A stretch of DNA of 64,000 nt from Fagopyrum homotropicum. Lineage: Eukaryota; Streptophyta; Magnoliopsida; Caryophyllales; Polygonaceae. This document shows positions 11,699-24,000 of the stretch, piece by piece. Where the stretch lies: positions 126,365,235-126,429,234 of the forward strand of contig BSWB01000004.1 in assembly GCA_033239125.1 (NCBI GenBank), read 5' to 3'. The position numbers and the translations under genes are program-made. The notes under the pieces are model-generated. The model was not told where the DNA came from. It did not search any database and saw nothing but the letters and a program-made list of their open reading frames with translations. Position 1 is the stretch's first letter; each line of letters starts with the position of its first letter.

Positions 11699-13160
11699 CT
11701 ACGTTAATGCTTCCTTATTTAACATACCAAGCTCCAATCTAATAAAATTAAATTGTTCCTCAGGAAGAGGCTTGATAAAGATATCTGCAAGCTGCAAATT
11801 AGTTGAGATAAAAGAAATCGAAACATCACCTTTTTCAACATGATCACGTATGAAGTGATGCCTCACATCAATATGCTTAGTCCTTGAATACTGCACAAGA
11901 TTTTTGGTTATAGAAATAACACTAGTATTATCACACTTTATCGGAATACCTTTCAAGTCAAAGTCAAGGTCACGAAGTTGTTGAGCAATCCAAAGCATTT
12001 GAGCACAACAGGCTCCTGCAGCTATATATTCGGCTTCAGCTGTGGATAGGGCAACCAAATTTTACTTCTTGGAGTGCCAACTGATTAGGGATGACCCTAA
12101 GAATTGGCAACATCAAGAAGTACTTTTTCTATCGACCTTATAACCTGCAAAGTCTGCATCTGAATAGCCAACAAGATGAAACGAGCTTTGACGTGGGTAC
12201 CATAACCCTAGATCCTTAGTGCCATTGAGATACCGAAAAATTCTTTTCACAGCAATCAAGTGTGACTCTTTAGGATCAGCTTGAAATCTTGCACACATGC
12301 ACACGCTAAACATAATGTCATGACGACTAGAAGTTAGATACAACAATGAACCGATCATACCTCGATACTCCTTTTGTACTACACTTTTGCCATTCTTGTC
12401 GTGATCTAGCGAAAGTGTTGAACTCATAGGAGTCTTTGCAACCTTAGATTGATCCATTTTCTACTTTTTAAGCAAGTCTTTAGTATACTTGCTTTGATTG
12501 AGAAAAATTCCTTTCTTTGCTTGTGTAACTTGAAGTCCAAGAAAGAAATTTAGCTCTCCCATTAAGCTCATCTCAAATTCCCTGCACATAATATTTGAGA
12601 ATTCCTTGCAAAGGGAATCATTAGTAGCACCGAATAATATATCATCAACATATATTTGTACTACTAGAATGTCGTTGCCTCTAGTTTTAATAAACAATGT
12701 TTTATCAATCAAACATCTTTTGAAATTGTTTTCAAGAAAATATTTAGACAATCTTTTATACCAAGCTCGAGGAGCTTGCTTAAGACCGTAAAGAGCTTTG
12801 TCTAATTTAAAAACATGATTTGGAAATTCATCATTTTCAAAACCAGGAGGTTGAGCAACATAGACTTCTTCTTCTAAGAAGCCATTTAGAAAAGCACATT
12901 TTACATCCATTTGAAAGAGTTTTATGCTCATGAAAGATGCAAATGCAAGTAGCATACGTATGGCTTCTAACCTGGCAATTGGAGCAAAAGTATCCTCATA
13001 ATCAATACCTTCTTCTTGGTTATAACCTTGTGCTACAAGTCGTGTTTTGTTTCGTATGACTTTGCCACTTTCATCCAATTTGTTTCGAAAGACCCATTTC
13101 GTGCCAATAACTGATTGATGCTTTGGTCTTGAAGTAAGAGTCTATACCTTATTTCTCTCA
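11699..13160 (-). pseudogene. Reverse transcriptase and RNase H of copia B
   Basis: The RT part (from about 13160 to 12461) has the copia blocks 'RLVAQGYNQEEGIDYEDTF', 'QMDVKCAFLNG', 'ALYGLKQAPRAWY' and the active site 'YVDDILFG'. A Tyr codon has become TAG just before the MDQSKV block. RNase H (12457-11699) keeps the Asp, Glu and Asp catalytic positions but has two further stops near 12060-12112. The product would be the polymerase that copies element RNA into cDNA in virus-like particles. Broken by several nonsense changes; about 95 percent identical to the copia A parts. Confidence 0.9.
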
Positions 13161-13763
13161 AATTCATTTAATTCATGGCAATGATCCAGTCTGGTTCTTG
13201 AAGAGCTTGAATGTAGTTCTTTGGCTCGACAAGTGATACAAAAGTAGAGAAGGCACATAGATTATTCACTTTAGATCTAGTTTGAATTCCAACATTTGGA
13301 TTTGAGATCATATTCTCTTGTGGATGATACGAAGAGTGTTGAACTTTTCTTCTTTTGACAGATGAAGTAGATCTAGAAGGTTGAGTTGCATATGTTTGAC
13401 TAGATTCAGGTACCGTTTGTGTATTACCTGTTGTTCCAATCTCAAAGCCTTGAAGTAGAGTTTCAAGCCCTTAAAGTGGAGTTCTGTTATCTCAGTTTCC
13501 AGTTTCAAGGTCTTAAAGGTGTGTTTCAAGGTCTTGAGGGTTTTCTTTGGTATCTTGAATCTTTTCCTGCATATTCTTGTCTTGATCATTAGTATCTTCC
13601 TCTTCATCCGAAATGTGATCTTCTCTTTGATTCAGATTTAAATCTGCAAAACTCTCACTCAAAGTACCATCATTGCTTTCATCAAAAATAATATGAAGGC
13701 TTTCCTCAACAACTTTGGTACGTATGTTATATACTCGATAAGCTTTGTTATTTGAAGCATATC
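13161..13763 (-). pseudogene. Integrase-RT linker of copia B with four in-frame palindrome repeats
   Basis: This is the low-complexity linker of pol. In the pol frame it is acidic, then has four repeats of the form Q-D/G-L/F-E, each encoded by a CAAGACCTTGAA-like palindrome (about 13440-13550), then a Ser/Thr-rich and basic stretch leading to RT. Three of the repeats carry stops from single-base changes. The nucleotide motif is the same as the one in the LTRs and beside the third ORF. Confidence 0.7.
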
Positions 13764-14438
13764 CTATGAATATAGCTTCATCACTACGTGTATCAAATTT
13801 CTCAAGATTGTCCTTGCCATTGTTGTGAACAAAACAAGTACATCCAAAGGGTTTGAAATATGAAATATTTGGTTTCTTCCTTTAAAGAGTTCATAAGGAG
13901 TTTTTTTCAAAATAGGGCGAATTAAACATCTATTTAAAATATGATTTGTAGTGTTTACTGCTTCAGTCCAAAAACTTTTTGACAAATTGTTTTCTAAAAG
14001 CATTGTCCTAGACATATCCCCAAGAGTGCGGTTCTTACGTTCCACAACTCCATTTTGTTGAGGAGTTCTAGGAGCTGAAAAATTATGAGAAATATCATAT
14101 TTTGCACAAAACAAATCAAACTTTAGTTGATCAATTTCTCTACCATGATCACTTCATATAGAAACGATTGGTAGGTTTTTCAAACTTCGTAACTCCTTAC
14201 ATAATTTTGAAAACTCAAATAAAGCTTCAAAATTTTCTCGTAGAAAAGATATCCATGTAAAGCGAGAGAAATCATCCACTATAACAAGGATGTATTGTTT
14301 TCCTCTAGGAGATTTGACACGCATAGGTCCACAAAGATCCATGTGTAAAAGTTCAATGGGTCGAGAAGAACTTACAGTTTTCTTTGGTTTGAAGGAACCT
14401 CTTGTTTGTTTACCTTGTGTACATGCCTTACATAGATC
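13764..14438 (-). pseudogene. Integrase core of copia B, cut by G1
   Basis: The frame starts at the G1 insertion (14439-14443) within the integrase zinc-binding region ('CKACTQGKQTRGSF') and runs through the DDE core: first Asp in 'LLHMDLCGP', second in 'SDHGRE', and Glu in 'NGVVERKNRT'. A CGA-to-TGA change lies just before the second Asp, and the frame shifts near 13860. Integrase would insert the cDNA into the genome. The upstream part of the same polyprotein lies at 39373-39925, on the other side of G1. Confidence 0.85.
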
Positions 14439-14443
14439 ATTAA

Positions 14444-16177
14444 TGTTCGCTCCAAACGGTGTGTGCAAGCTTTAAATTTATAACCCTAGACTTAAGCTTA
14501 AAACAAGGATGCAAACCCGCAGTGTACGGGTCAATCGTAGTAAAAGCAAGAAAATTCCAGGGGTCGATCACAGGGACTCGGTGAAACAAAGTCAACACGG
14601 TATGCTACGTTAGTTCTAACCACAAGAGCGATTAACACAATCAAAGATGAATAAGGAGTAAATAAAGCAAACATGTAATTCTAGGGATTAAAGCATCTAG
14701 TTGTGGTTCCAACTCAAGATCTATAGATAAGCGGACAAAGCTGAGATTTTTTTGCGTGGGGAAGGTGTTACTAAGTGGAGTAGATCACCGGGTAAGTCTC
14801 ACTACACACTAATCCTGAATCGTAACTCCTATTACCGGGTAAGTCTCAAGGAATTAAGATGAAGAACTATAACCTCAAACTAACACACCATCTAAGGGAA
14901 AAGAATCAACCTTTACCGGGTAAGTCTCAAGCTAACTCACGAAGATGGGATGGAAGCACACTCAAACCCCAATAAAGGATAAACCTTTATTACCTACACT
15001 TATGATCGTTGGTACACAAACTAAGGAATTACCGGGTAAGTCTCATCCTAAGCTTGCTTTGAACCAGGAAGGTGTAATAAGAATAGGATTTGGCAAACTC
15101 TAACACTTAACTCTCAGTTTAGGTCGAATAAGTCACCTCGGTCAGAAGAATTCCACCCCGGCCGAGATGTTCATCAACCGAACGAGATGCTTAGGGTTAA
15201 GATTAAAGACTCGAACTTTCAGGATCCTACTAGAATCTAAGATTATTCTATCATTGTTTTTCCCACAACCTTCAGCCAATCACCCTAGAATCACACAAGG
15301 AAATTAGCCACTCATCATCATAACGAAAGTATTAAATATAAGGGAAGAAGGTGAATATTTGAACAAAGAAGAATTTAATGAAAAGACTTCAATAACTGAA
15401 TCAAATATCACAACAAAGCGTTCCTTGGATAATAATCCAACAAGACAAGACAACAATTGAGGGAATTGAAGATAATCTTACAAAACCCTTCAATAAAGCT
15501 ATAAAAGCTATGAACTTCAATCTTCCTTCAACCTTCAAAAAGGTTCTTCAACTCTCCCAACTTGGAGTAGGCTGCTGCTGCGTAATAACTCTCTTGTGCT
15601 GATAGCGGATGCCGGAATTATGGGAAATCCGACCCTTTTTATAGGAAAATAAACCCTCCAAAGATAATAAATCTTAGAAAGATATTTTCCCATAAATATA
15701 GGTAAAATATATGATTCTGCATATCTCCTTCCTTCCAGGAGCCAAGCCCAAAAATATAAGATCACTTTCCAATTTAAAAAGATCTCTTCCAAGAATAAAA
15801 TATTCTCGCCGCGTCCTAGGTGTTCGCCTCGGTCGAGTCGGCGTCTCTGGATCACCTCGGTCGAGGTAAATCTGTGGTCAACCGAGGTGACTCACAACTG
15901 AATGTGAAATCTCTCAAAACTGGTCCAAAGTGAATCTTTAATCCATGGCTATGCTTCCTGGATGTAGCTCCAAATGACTAATGACTCCTTTTGCTCCTTT
16001 TTGATGCAAAACGTACCATATTACCTGCAATTACAACGAAACTAGGTGTAGACCTCGATTCTCGCAAAGGTAGATGAAATGGTAATAGAATCACATATTA
16101 TACATACAAACATGCAGATTATTGAAGATAAAACGTCCAAACAAACCCCAAAATATAGACTATAATTCATGCTATCA
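14444..16177 (-). mobile_element. 3' LTR of G1 (1,734 bp)
   Basis: It reads TGTTCGCTCC...GCTATCA on the plus strand. The minus-strand TATA box CTATAAAAAG is at 15636-15645. Palindromic CCTCGGTCGAGG motifs cluster upstream of it at 15825-15890 and downstream in the leader at 15132-15200. The 106-codon minus ORF that spans the TATA region is an accident of the LTR, present in both copies. Confidence 0.95.
14787..15044 (-). repeat. Four LTR iterons ACCGGGTAAGTCTC (G1)
   Basis: Exact copies start at 14787, 14834, 14915 and 15031 in the transcribed part of the LTR, and again in the 5' LTR 23,190 bp to the right. The solo LTR G3 has four near copies in the same region, and G2 has four copies of a related GAGCCTCAACAACCT unit. 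Confidence 0.85.
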
Positions 16178-17646
16178 AAATACCCCATACTTAGCCCTTG
16201 CTTGTCCCCAAGCAAGTTCCTCATATAGAAGACAAGATAGAATGGATTATAAGTCAATAAAATCAATGAAAAAGTCTTTCTAAAACATTTTATGGTGTGC
16301 AACTATCATAGATCACTCTAAGAGAATACTTCCTGGAATTTAAAAACTCAATATGCTCAAAACATTTTATAAATATAGAAAAGTTGTTCATCTTTGCATA
16401 AAATCATAGAATGCATAATAAATCATAATTATCAAAATTAATCATGTATAATCCAGTTTAAACCTCTAAGTCAATCAACAAGCTCAAGGTCTCAAGGGCT
16501 TCCCAAAAGAAAAGGTCAAGAAACGTGTAAGGTAGGGATGTATGTAAGGTAATGTGGTGCTAGAATCCGGGAAAAGGATGAACTTCACTTTCACTTTGAC
16601 TTGCAACATCTTCCACCAATAAGCTTTGCTTATTTCACACTTTTTCTTTTTTACTTTTTGGGATGCATGGACAGAGGTGCACAATAACCGAAGCCTAGGA
16701 AATCTGCAATCATCAATTTCTCGAGATGCATCAAACCCTTGATGCACATACCATGACCCGTTAGGAATATCGCTCAATCCGACTTTGGCAAGACACAAAC
16801 ACCCGGCTATGTGAATGGTGCCGAGTTACTCATCTTCATGATTGACTTCCCCAAACCTATTATTGCTTTCTAACACTTTCACTTCCAGCCAACTTCTCAA
16901 CTTTTACTTCACTTGCTTTCACCACTTTGCTTGCTTCCAAATTCCCGGATAGGTAAAGGGAGGCAAAATGTATATGAGGGGCTAAGCATGATCAAGAAGA
17001 AGAAGAAGAAGAGAATGAATTGCCTTGGTCTTTCCAAGGAGAACGTGAGAGAACTTAACCTGCGGTGTCAACCTTCAAATTCAACATAATTTGGATAAAA
17101 ACTAAGTATTAAACATGCCAATAATTTCAAACAAAGCATTTAGCAACTTAAACATATCATAAAACCTTTCAAACACATAAAGAATTCAAAACCAGTCAGT
17201 AAACAAGATCTTCACTGAGATCATATCCAGATAAGTAGCGCAAAATCGTTTTCGAAAACTCTCAGTTAACACACCTCGGTCGAGGTGTTCTTAGGTCAAC
17301 CGAGATGAAACGCCTCGTTTGGCCAGAATCTCCCCGGTCGAGGTCAATAATTTTTTTTTTTTTTTTTCAGTTTCGACGTTTTTCTCAGTCAAATAACCTG
17401 TAGGTATGCATGTAATATCAGATAATCATATAAATGCAGAAGTGATGCATAAATAAAATATCCGATGAAATATAATACATCAAAAGTAGTCAAATACATC
17501 AAGAAGTCATATAAGTCAAATAACACAAACACCCCATACTTGAGACACACTGTCCCAATGGGTGTAATAAAAGTCTAAACAAGAGAACTCACCGAATAAA
17601 AGCCGAACTGCATAAAAAAGATATAATAATAAAATCCTGCAGCTCC
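16178..17646 (-). other. G1 3' untranslated region with polypurine tract and conserved block
   Basis: On the minus strand the tract GTATGGGGTATTT (16178-16190) abuts the LTR. A block at about 16484-16860 is strongly conserved with G2 (about 29975-30300), in spite of divergence around it. It includes GTGTTTGTGTCTTGCCAAAG and GCTTCGGTT.TTGTGCACCT. A 104-codon frame over it in G1 has a stop in G2, so the constraint appears to be on nucleic acid. A motif cluster (CACCTCGGTCGAGGTG and partners) lies at 17272-17344, downstream of the third ORF. Confidence 0.75.
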
Positions 17647-19050
17647 TCAATAGTCTCGATCCGGTGGTGGTGGTGGTATGTAGGGGTACTGAGTCGGATC
17701 ATAGGGATGGCCCATGATGCGCTCGAACTGCAGCTGAGCCATCATGTGCTGATGATGTTGCCGCTCCTGCATCTCGCGGATATCCAGCGAAAGTGCAGCA
17801 TATGAGTCGATAACCTGATCCGTCAGGTCATCAATCCGTCGGTGAGCAGCTCTATCTCTCACTCCCCGCCTCCTGCGTCTAGCAGGTCTGACTGGAGAAG
17901 TCTCAGCTGGTGCTGGCTCAGTGTCCTCCTCGTCATCATCCAAATCAATAATAGGTGGTGCGCTCGTCCCAGCTGTATCTGTACCTGTGTCCATCGGGAC
18001 GCCACCTCCTCTCTCGTCTACTGTATCATCATCATCGTCGTCCTCATCCTCAGCCTCCTCCTCAGCCTCAGCAGGGGCAGCTGCTCCCTCTCTGTAATCC
18101 TCCATAAGTGGACCCCAAGCGGTCTGCCAGAAATGTGGATCAAAGACAGAGAACTGTGCAGACCATCTGATGCCCTGAGGTGCAGTCAGCTCCCATGGCA
18201 TAGCGACGTAGGGTGTAGTCAGTCCTCGGGGAACCAGAATCCTCCGAGTAATCATCTCCTGTAGTCCGAGCGGCTTGGCAGCCGCCACCATAGTACACCT
18301 ACTCAGATCCATATCCTGATACCTAGCGATATGGGTCACTATCCCTCCGCAGCATATATCTCCCTTCCCTTTGGCTTTGATCCTGTGCAGATCCTCTGCC
18401 AGCATCAATCCAAAGTCAGGGTATCCACCTGTAACCATGCAGTATAAAGAGAAGAGCTCCCCCTGTCGGACCTTCTGGGGCGTCTCAGTACGCGCCAGAA
18501 GCGTCTCGCTGAAGATCTTGTGTGTCAATCGAAAGGCTAGATGATAGATAAGCTTCGCCCTGGAATCACCAGGACGCCACCTATCTGCATGCTCTGTAAT
18601 GTGGGCGATCTGACCCCAGAACTCTCTAGCTACAGCTCGGGTCGGGAAGTCTACAGCGGTGGGGGCAGGGAAGCCAAAAATGTCTCTCCAATGGTCTAGA
18701 GGTACTATGTAGTTCCGGTTCATCAACCGGTACTTCACAGCCCTCTCTGTGGGGAGGTAAGTGAAGGAGCTGACAAACTCGAGGGTCGGCTCAAGGTAGG
18801 CTGGGGCTCGGATCTCAGTAAACTGATCCAGCCCGACGGTGGTGATCATCCTCCTAAGATCTCCATCAACGTGGAGACAGTCAAAGGCAGAAATGTCCAG
18901 AAATCTAGGAGCGATGACTGGACGGCTAGCAATGCGATCATAATCTACCCGGTGTCTCTCGTGGATCACCGGGATAGAAGGTCGGGATGAGGAAGAAGAA
19001 GGGGAAGGAGAGGATCTATCTCTAAGGGCTAACAATCTGTCAGAACTCAT
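17647..19050 (-). CDS. G1 third ORF, ATHILA ORF-1-like protein (467 aa)
   Basis: This intact frame lies downstream of gag-pol, where Athila elements carry their env-like ORF. It aligns in order with the G2 protein: 'IPVIHE', 'YRLMNRNY', 'DIFGF', 'AKLIYHLA', 'RTETPQK' (about residue 180) and 'GGIVTHIARY' (about residue 235). The N-terminus is Ser/Pro-rich. The C-terminal third has a long Glu/Asp tract, an Arg-rich patch, a His/Gln-rich helix and a Pro-rich tail ending PPPPPDRDY. There is no signal peptide or clear membrane helix, so a true envelope role is doubtful. The family matches what is called ATHILA ORF-1; its function is unknown. The start at 19050 follows a palindrome cluster (19072-19138). 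Confidence 0.85.
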   Translation of the reverse strand: MSSDRLLALRDRSSPSPSSSSSRPSIPVIHERHRVDYDRIASRPVIAPRFLDISAFDCLHVDGDLRRMITTVGLDQFTEIRAPAYLEPTLEFVSSFTYLPTERAVKYRLMNRNYIVPLDHWRDIFGFPAPTAVDFPTRAVAREFWGQIAHITEHADRWRPGDSRAKLIYHLAFRLTHKIFSETLLARTETPQKVRQGELFSLYCMVTGGYPDFGLMLAEDLHRIKAKGKGDICCGGIVTHIARYQDMDLSRCTMVAAAKPLGLQEMITRRILVPRGLTTPYVAMPWELTAPQGIRWSAQFSVFDPHFWQTAWGPLMEDYREGAAAPAEAEEEAEDEDDDDDDTVDERGGGVPMDTGTDTAGTSAPPIIDLDDDEEDTEPAPAETSPVRPARRRRRGVRDRAAHRRIDDLTDQVIDSYAALSLDIREMQERQHHQHMMAQLQFERIMGHPYDPTQYPYIPPPPPDRDY

Positions 19051-19206
19051 CCTTAAACAGCACTGTCAGACTACCTCGGTCGACTGACAAACTCCAAGAA
19101 TCACCTCGACCGAGGTGCAGGTCGACTGGACCGAGGCGAAGACAGTCGCGATTTCAACTCTCTGAATTTCAGTTCTTTTCCCCCAAAAATCACTACCGAT
19201 GCTTCC

Positions 19207-20928
19207 TGTTAGCATGAAATATTGTGATATTTTAGGCACGTTTTCTAGTCGTAATTGATTCATATTGATAGTCTTTGATTGAGCTTTATGCATATATGAG
19301 CTAGTATTGCCTATATTGTCGATATAGATGTCTACACGAGTTCTATGTTGATTATAGGTGATTTGGAGCTATTTCCGAACGAAATCGAGCAAAGGAGAGT
19401 TGAGTTGATGTGTCCATAGATCGAGGACACTCGTTGGAAGCAAAATGGAGTATTAGATTGAGGAATGCACGAATGAAGGCAAGAATCACGGTTTTACCCT
19501 AAATTACGGCCGTGGATTGTGAGTCAGAATTCGATGTTCATTCCAGGGGATATTACGGCCGTGGAAGCTAGCCGTATTTGTTTCCACGCCTCAAAATTAC
19601 GGTCGTGGAATCTTCCACGACCGTGATCTTGGCGAATCCCTTCGCCACGTTTCGAAGCCATGATCTCTTGAAGATTGGGCCGGGCCGACATTTGGCCCTG
19701 CATTATAAAAAGGACGGATGAAGCAAGATTCCGTCACCTCGCCTCGCCACCTCGCCTAACCTCGTGAACGTCGCTTACGACCTTTCAACCCTAAGTTTAG
19801 CGGTAAAAACGCAAGCTTAGAAACACACAAAAACCTTCATTCTTGGGGGTGATTTGAGAGATCTCATTGAAGTTCCAAAGTTCGTTTTGGAGAGTCACCG
19901 TCTGTGATCTTCGTGTGGAAGATCGAAGTTCTTGGAGGATTTTGCAAGAAGATTCCTCTTCTTGCTTAGGTTTGATTTAAGATCGGATTGACATCCCGTT
20001 TCTTTTCTTTCCTAAGATTTTGATTGCTCATTCCGTTTTGAATCTGTTGACAAACACTTGCTCTTGATTGTGATTCTGAGATTCAATTGAAGATTTTTGA
20101 TAGTTCTTGAAAGTTCCCATCTTTTACCTTTTAAATCTTGAATTAATATCAATATGACTGTTATTGGCTAAAAACCCTTAACAATTCTAAGGTGAAGGGT
20201 TGATAGTTGTGGCTTAGATGATGATAGATCGATCGCAAACAGATTAGGCCCTGAGAGTTAGAGAATTGTCGCCGAAAACCCTAAATCACGGCCTGTTCTT
20301 GAGTTCTACGACCGTGATTCTTAAGAACTAACCGTAATTTCCCTAAAGTTTACGAGTCTGCTTTTACCTTGATCCAAAGTTAAAGATTTGCTTTAGCTTA
20401 GTTTAGACTTGTCTTTTCTAGGTGGTAGTGAAGCCTCAACAACCTCTACCTCGATTGTGAGCCTCAACAACCTCAATCGGATAAGTTAGTCTTGATCTTT
20501 AGATTATAAGTTTGGGTATTTGATGCTAATCCTTGTCTTTAGAATCTTTCTATATTGAGCCTCATCAACCTGTATAGGAGGAGTCTTTTAGGTGAGTTAC
20601 ATAAGGTTTTTGGAACCTCAACCGTACGATTACCTTACATTAGTATACCTTTGCATATCTCAACTCTGTCTTTATATCATTAGTATATCTTGAATCGATT
20701 GCCACAGCTGGATACCTGGATCTTTAGGATTGTTGTTTTCCCAATATCTGCAAAACTCTCATATTAACCGCTTGATAACCTGCAATCGAGTTCGTTCCAC
20801 CCAAATCCCTGTGTTCGATACTCTGGAATTCTTGCTTAACTATATCGATCCGTACACTGCGGGTTCGCTTGCTTGATTCTAGTTTTATAAATATAAAGCT
20901 TATTTGCACACACCTCTAGGGGCGAACA
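19207..20928 (+). mobile_element. 5' LTR of G2 (1,722 bp)
   Basis: It runs TGTTAGCATG...GGGGCGAACA. The TATA box ATTATAAAAAGG is at about 19702-19713. A palindrome cluster (ATTACGGCCGTGGA, TTCCACGACCGTGAT) lies upstream at 19503-19626, and a second one downstream at 20284-20340. Confidence 0.95.
20430..20625 (+). repeat. LTR iterons GAGCCTCAACAACCT (G2)
   Basis: Copies start near 20430, 20459 and 20557, with a weaker one at 20612. They occupy the same part of the LTR as the G1 and G3 iterons and look related to them in the transcribed strand (GAG.CT.A..CC). Confidence 0.7.
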
Positions 20929-20934
20929 AGTTTT

Positions 20935-20952
20935 TGGCGCCGTTGCCGGGGA
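20935..20952 (+). promoter_or_regulatory. Primer-binding site of G2, tRNA-Asp type
   Basis: TGGCGCCGTTGCCGGGGA lies 6 bases after the LTR end and is complementary to the 3' end of plant tRNA-Asp, the usual primer of Athila elements. Minus-strand cDNA synthesis would start here. Confidence 0.9.
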
Positions 20953-21029
20953 TTTGGCTTCGTCCGAATCCGGTAGCCGGTTGTCAAGCTTGGGAGCTTG
21001 CTCTCGTTATTTGATTTTTCTTTGAGTGT

Positions 21030-24000
21030 ATGCGCAGGTCTAGGAACACAGAAGATCTCTTACCTCTTGATCAAGAGCTAGAGAAAACCTTGAGGCAAAA
21101 GCGCAAGGAAAGGAAGATGGCTGAAGAAAACGAGCACGATCTTCAAAATAAGTTGGCGGAGAAAGAAGCTCAGCTCCGATGGAATGAGACTCTCCTCCAG
21201 GATGAGATGGATCGCCATCAAACTCAAGTTAATGGTCTACAAGACATGATCGTTCAAATGAAGATAAAGATGAGCGATCTTGAGGACAAGGTGGGCAAGA
21301 AGTCCTCGAGAAGGAGGACAAGGTCTAGAAGAAGAAACCACTCACCCACCGATGATAGTGATTCTTCCATGCCTCCTTTAGAAGAGATTGATCCCACGAT
21401 CAATATAAATCCTTTCAATCAACAAGGAGCTACTAACCGTCGCATTCCACCTAGAAATGCGAGGGTCGAACGTGTGGATAATGAGCCAAGAACTCTTGGC
21501 CAGCGGATGGATCCAACACAACAACCACGCCGTTTAGGTGTGAACTTTGATGCTGAAGATATACAAGGGTTTAGCTTCAACCCTCAAGTTATCACTCTTG
21601 TTCGCCAAAGCCAGTTTGGCGGTACAAGCACCGAATCTCCACACCAACACTTGCAAAACTTTGAGTGTATGATGGAGACAATGAGACCAAAGAGCGCCAC
21701 TACCAACAGCTATAAGCTCAAACCTTTCTTTTTCTCTTTGAAAGGGAAAGCGCTATCTTGGTACCAAGCTCTTCCTAGTGGAAAGCTAGAGACGTGGGAA
21801 GACCTCTCCGCAGAGTTTCTCACCAAGTTCTTTCCGCCCTCCAAAACGGCGGAACTTAGAGGTAAGATTAATGCTTTTTCTATGAGACCTAACGAAAGTT
21901 TGTTTCAATCTTGGGAAAGGTTTCAGGATTTGCTATTGGATTGCCCTCATCATGGCATATCCAAGCTTGCCTTGCTGGAAATTTACTACAAGGGGCTGGA
22001 TGCGGGAACGCAATTCAACCTTCAATCCCTCTCATGTGGAACGTTCATGGACATGAGAGAAGATGACGCCTGGGACTTCATTGAGAAGCAAGCAAGAGTC
22101 ATAGAGAAGTATTCCCACCGGAAAGTGGAGGGAAATCGTGTGGAGCAAGGAGCAAAGCTCACACATGAAGCTCAAAATCAGATTTTCTCCCTCAACAATG
22201 AGATCAAAGAGTTGAAGGAGACTATCAAGACCAACTTCCCAAAGCAACAAGAGAAGGATGTTGGCTATTTAGGCAACAACAACGGCGGTGATAACACCAA
22301 CCGCAACAACAATAACCGGAACAATAACCGGAACAACAATTGGAATGGGAACAACAACAACCGGAACAACAACAATTGGAACAACAATCGGGGTTCGAAT
22401 AACAACAATTGGCGCTCCAATCAACAAAATTCCGGTAACTCCTATCCTTCCAATTCCAATTCACTAACTCCACCCTCCTCTTCCTCTACTCCTTTGAAAA
22501 GCCAGGGGCAATCATCAAATGGAGGAAACAATACGGGAAAGGAGAAGCCGGATCCCATGTTGGAAACGATCTTGGGAAAGCTTCAAGGGTTGGAGAACCG
22601 CATCATCAAGGTTGATGATCAAATTTCTAAGGTTGACAAAGCTCAAAATGTTTTGGAAAACCAAATGTTCAACCATGCGGAGGAAGTTCCTAGAAATCAA
22701 GGGAAACTTCCAGGAAAGACGGAGGACAACCCTAAGGGAAGGGTAATGGCGATTACAACTAGGAGCGGAGTAACTACCACCGATCCGCAGCCTACGTTTG
22801 TTGAGGTCCCCGTAGAAAAGAGCAAAGAAAAGGGGAAGGAGAAGGAAGACGTCTATGTTCCTCCTCCAGCTTTCAAACCTCCCCTACCGTTCCCTCAATC
22901 TAGAGCGCGGGCGCGCCTAGATAAACAATTCGGTAAGTTCATAGAACTCATGAGCAAACTGCATATTAATATACCTTTCATTGACGCTATTGTAGGTATG
23001 CCGGCTTATGGTAAGTTCTTGAAGGAGCTCCTCTCTAACAAGAGGAAACTAGAAGATTTTGGAGAGGTCAAGATGAGTTCGGATTCTTCGGATCTCATCA
23101 AGACCATGAAGGAGAAAATGCCCCCAAAGCTGAAAGATCCGGGGTCATTTTGCATTCCCATTGGAGTGGGAGAGATCACATATGACGCTTTATGTGATTT
23201 GGGAGCAAGTGTGAGCATCATACCACTTGCATTATGTAGGAAGATCGGTTTAGGCGACCCTAAACCAGTGAAGATGACGTTATACATGGCGGATCGATCC
23301 ATTACTCGTCCCGTCGGCATTGTAGAAGACGTCCCGGTCAAGCTAGGCAAGTTCTTTGTCCCCATTGATTTTGTCGTGCTTGACATTCCTGCGGATAGTC
23401 CGGTCCCGATCATACTCGGAAGACCGTTTCTTGCAACTTCCGGCTGCATGGTCGATTGCAAGAATGGGAGACTCGCCTTTGACGTTGGGGAAGAGAAAGT
23501 AGAGTTCGTTCTTTCCACTCTAGTGAAGGAGCCAATCTTTGATGAGGATATTTACAATGTCCAAGACGAAGAAGGTTTAACTAGGGAGGAGGTAAGTGCG
23601 ATTCTCTTTAACGATCCTTTGCAAAAGGTTATTACTATGAGTCTAACCAATGTAGGGGAAGAGGAAGAGTGCAAAGAGGAAATTGAAGCCTTAGAAGCAC
23701 AAGAAGAGATGTATGAAGTGGAGTTTGAGAAACTCCACGATGAGGCTGAAGACACTCGAATCCACGGTCATACTCTGTATTCCACGACCGTGGATTCCAC
23801 GACCAAAATCGACCTCCATTCCAGAGCACTCCACGGGCGTGGAACACCAGGGGAGACCGTGATTTTGACCGCAGAAAAGAGCGACCGGCACACTTCTTCA
23901 ACTTCTTCCAATTCTTCTCCAAACCATGCAACATCCTTAGAAACTTCTAAGGAAACATCGGAAGCTCCTCAAGGACCATTAGAAGTTCCGAAAGCAATGG

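Noticed and set aside
14787..15044. CRISPR-like spaced repeats
   Set aside because: Only four copies, irregular spacing, inside an LTR of a plant genome; they are LTR iterons.
15535..15855. 106-codon ORF present twice (also at 38725-39045)
   Set aside because: It is duplicated only because it lies in the two G1 LTRs; it spans the TATA region and matches no protein.
17842..18264. 140-codon plus-strand ORF
   Set aside because: Antisense shadow of the acidic and Arg-rich part of the G1 third ORF.
20724..20909. 61-codon minus ORF present twice (also at 32162-32347)
   Set aside because: Part of the G2 LTR in antisense; no family match.
22225..22473. Cys-rich antisense ORF
   Set aside because: It is the reverse complement of the Asn-rich stretch of G2 gag; Asn codons AAC/AAT give many Cys-like codons on the other strand.
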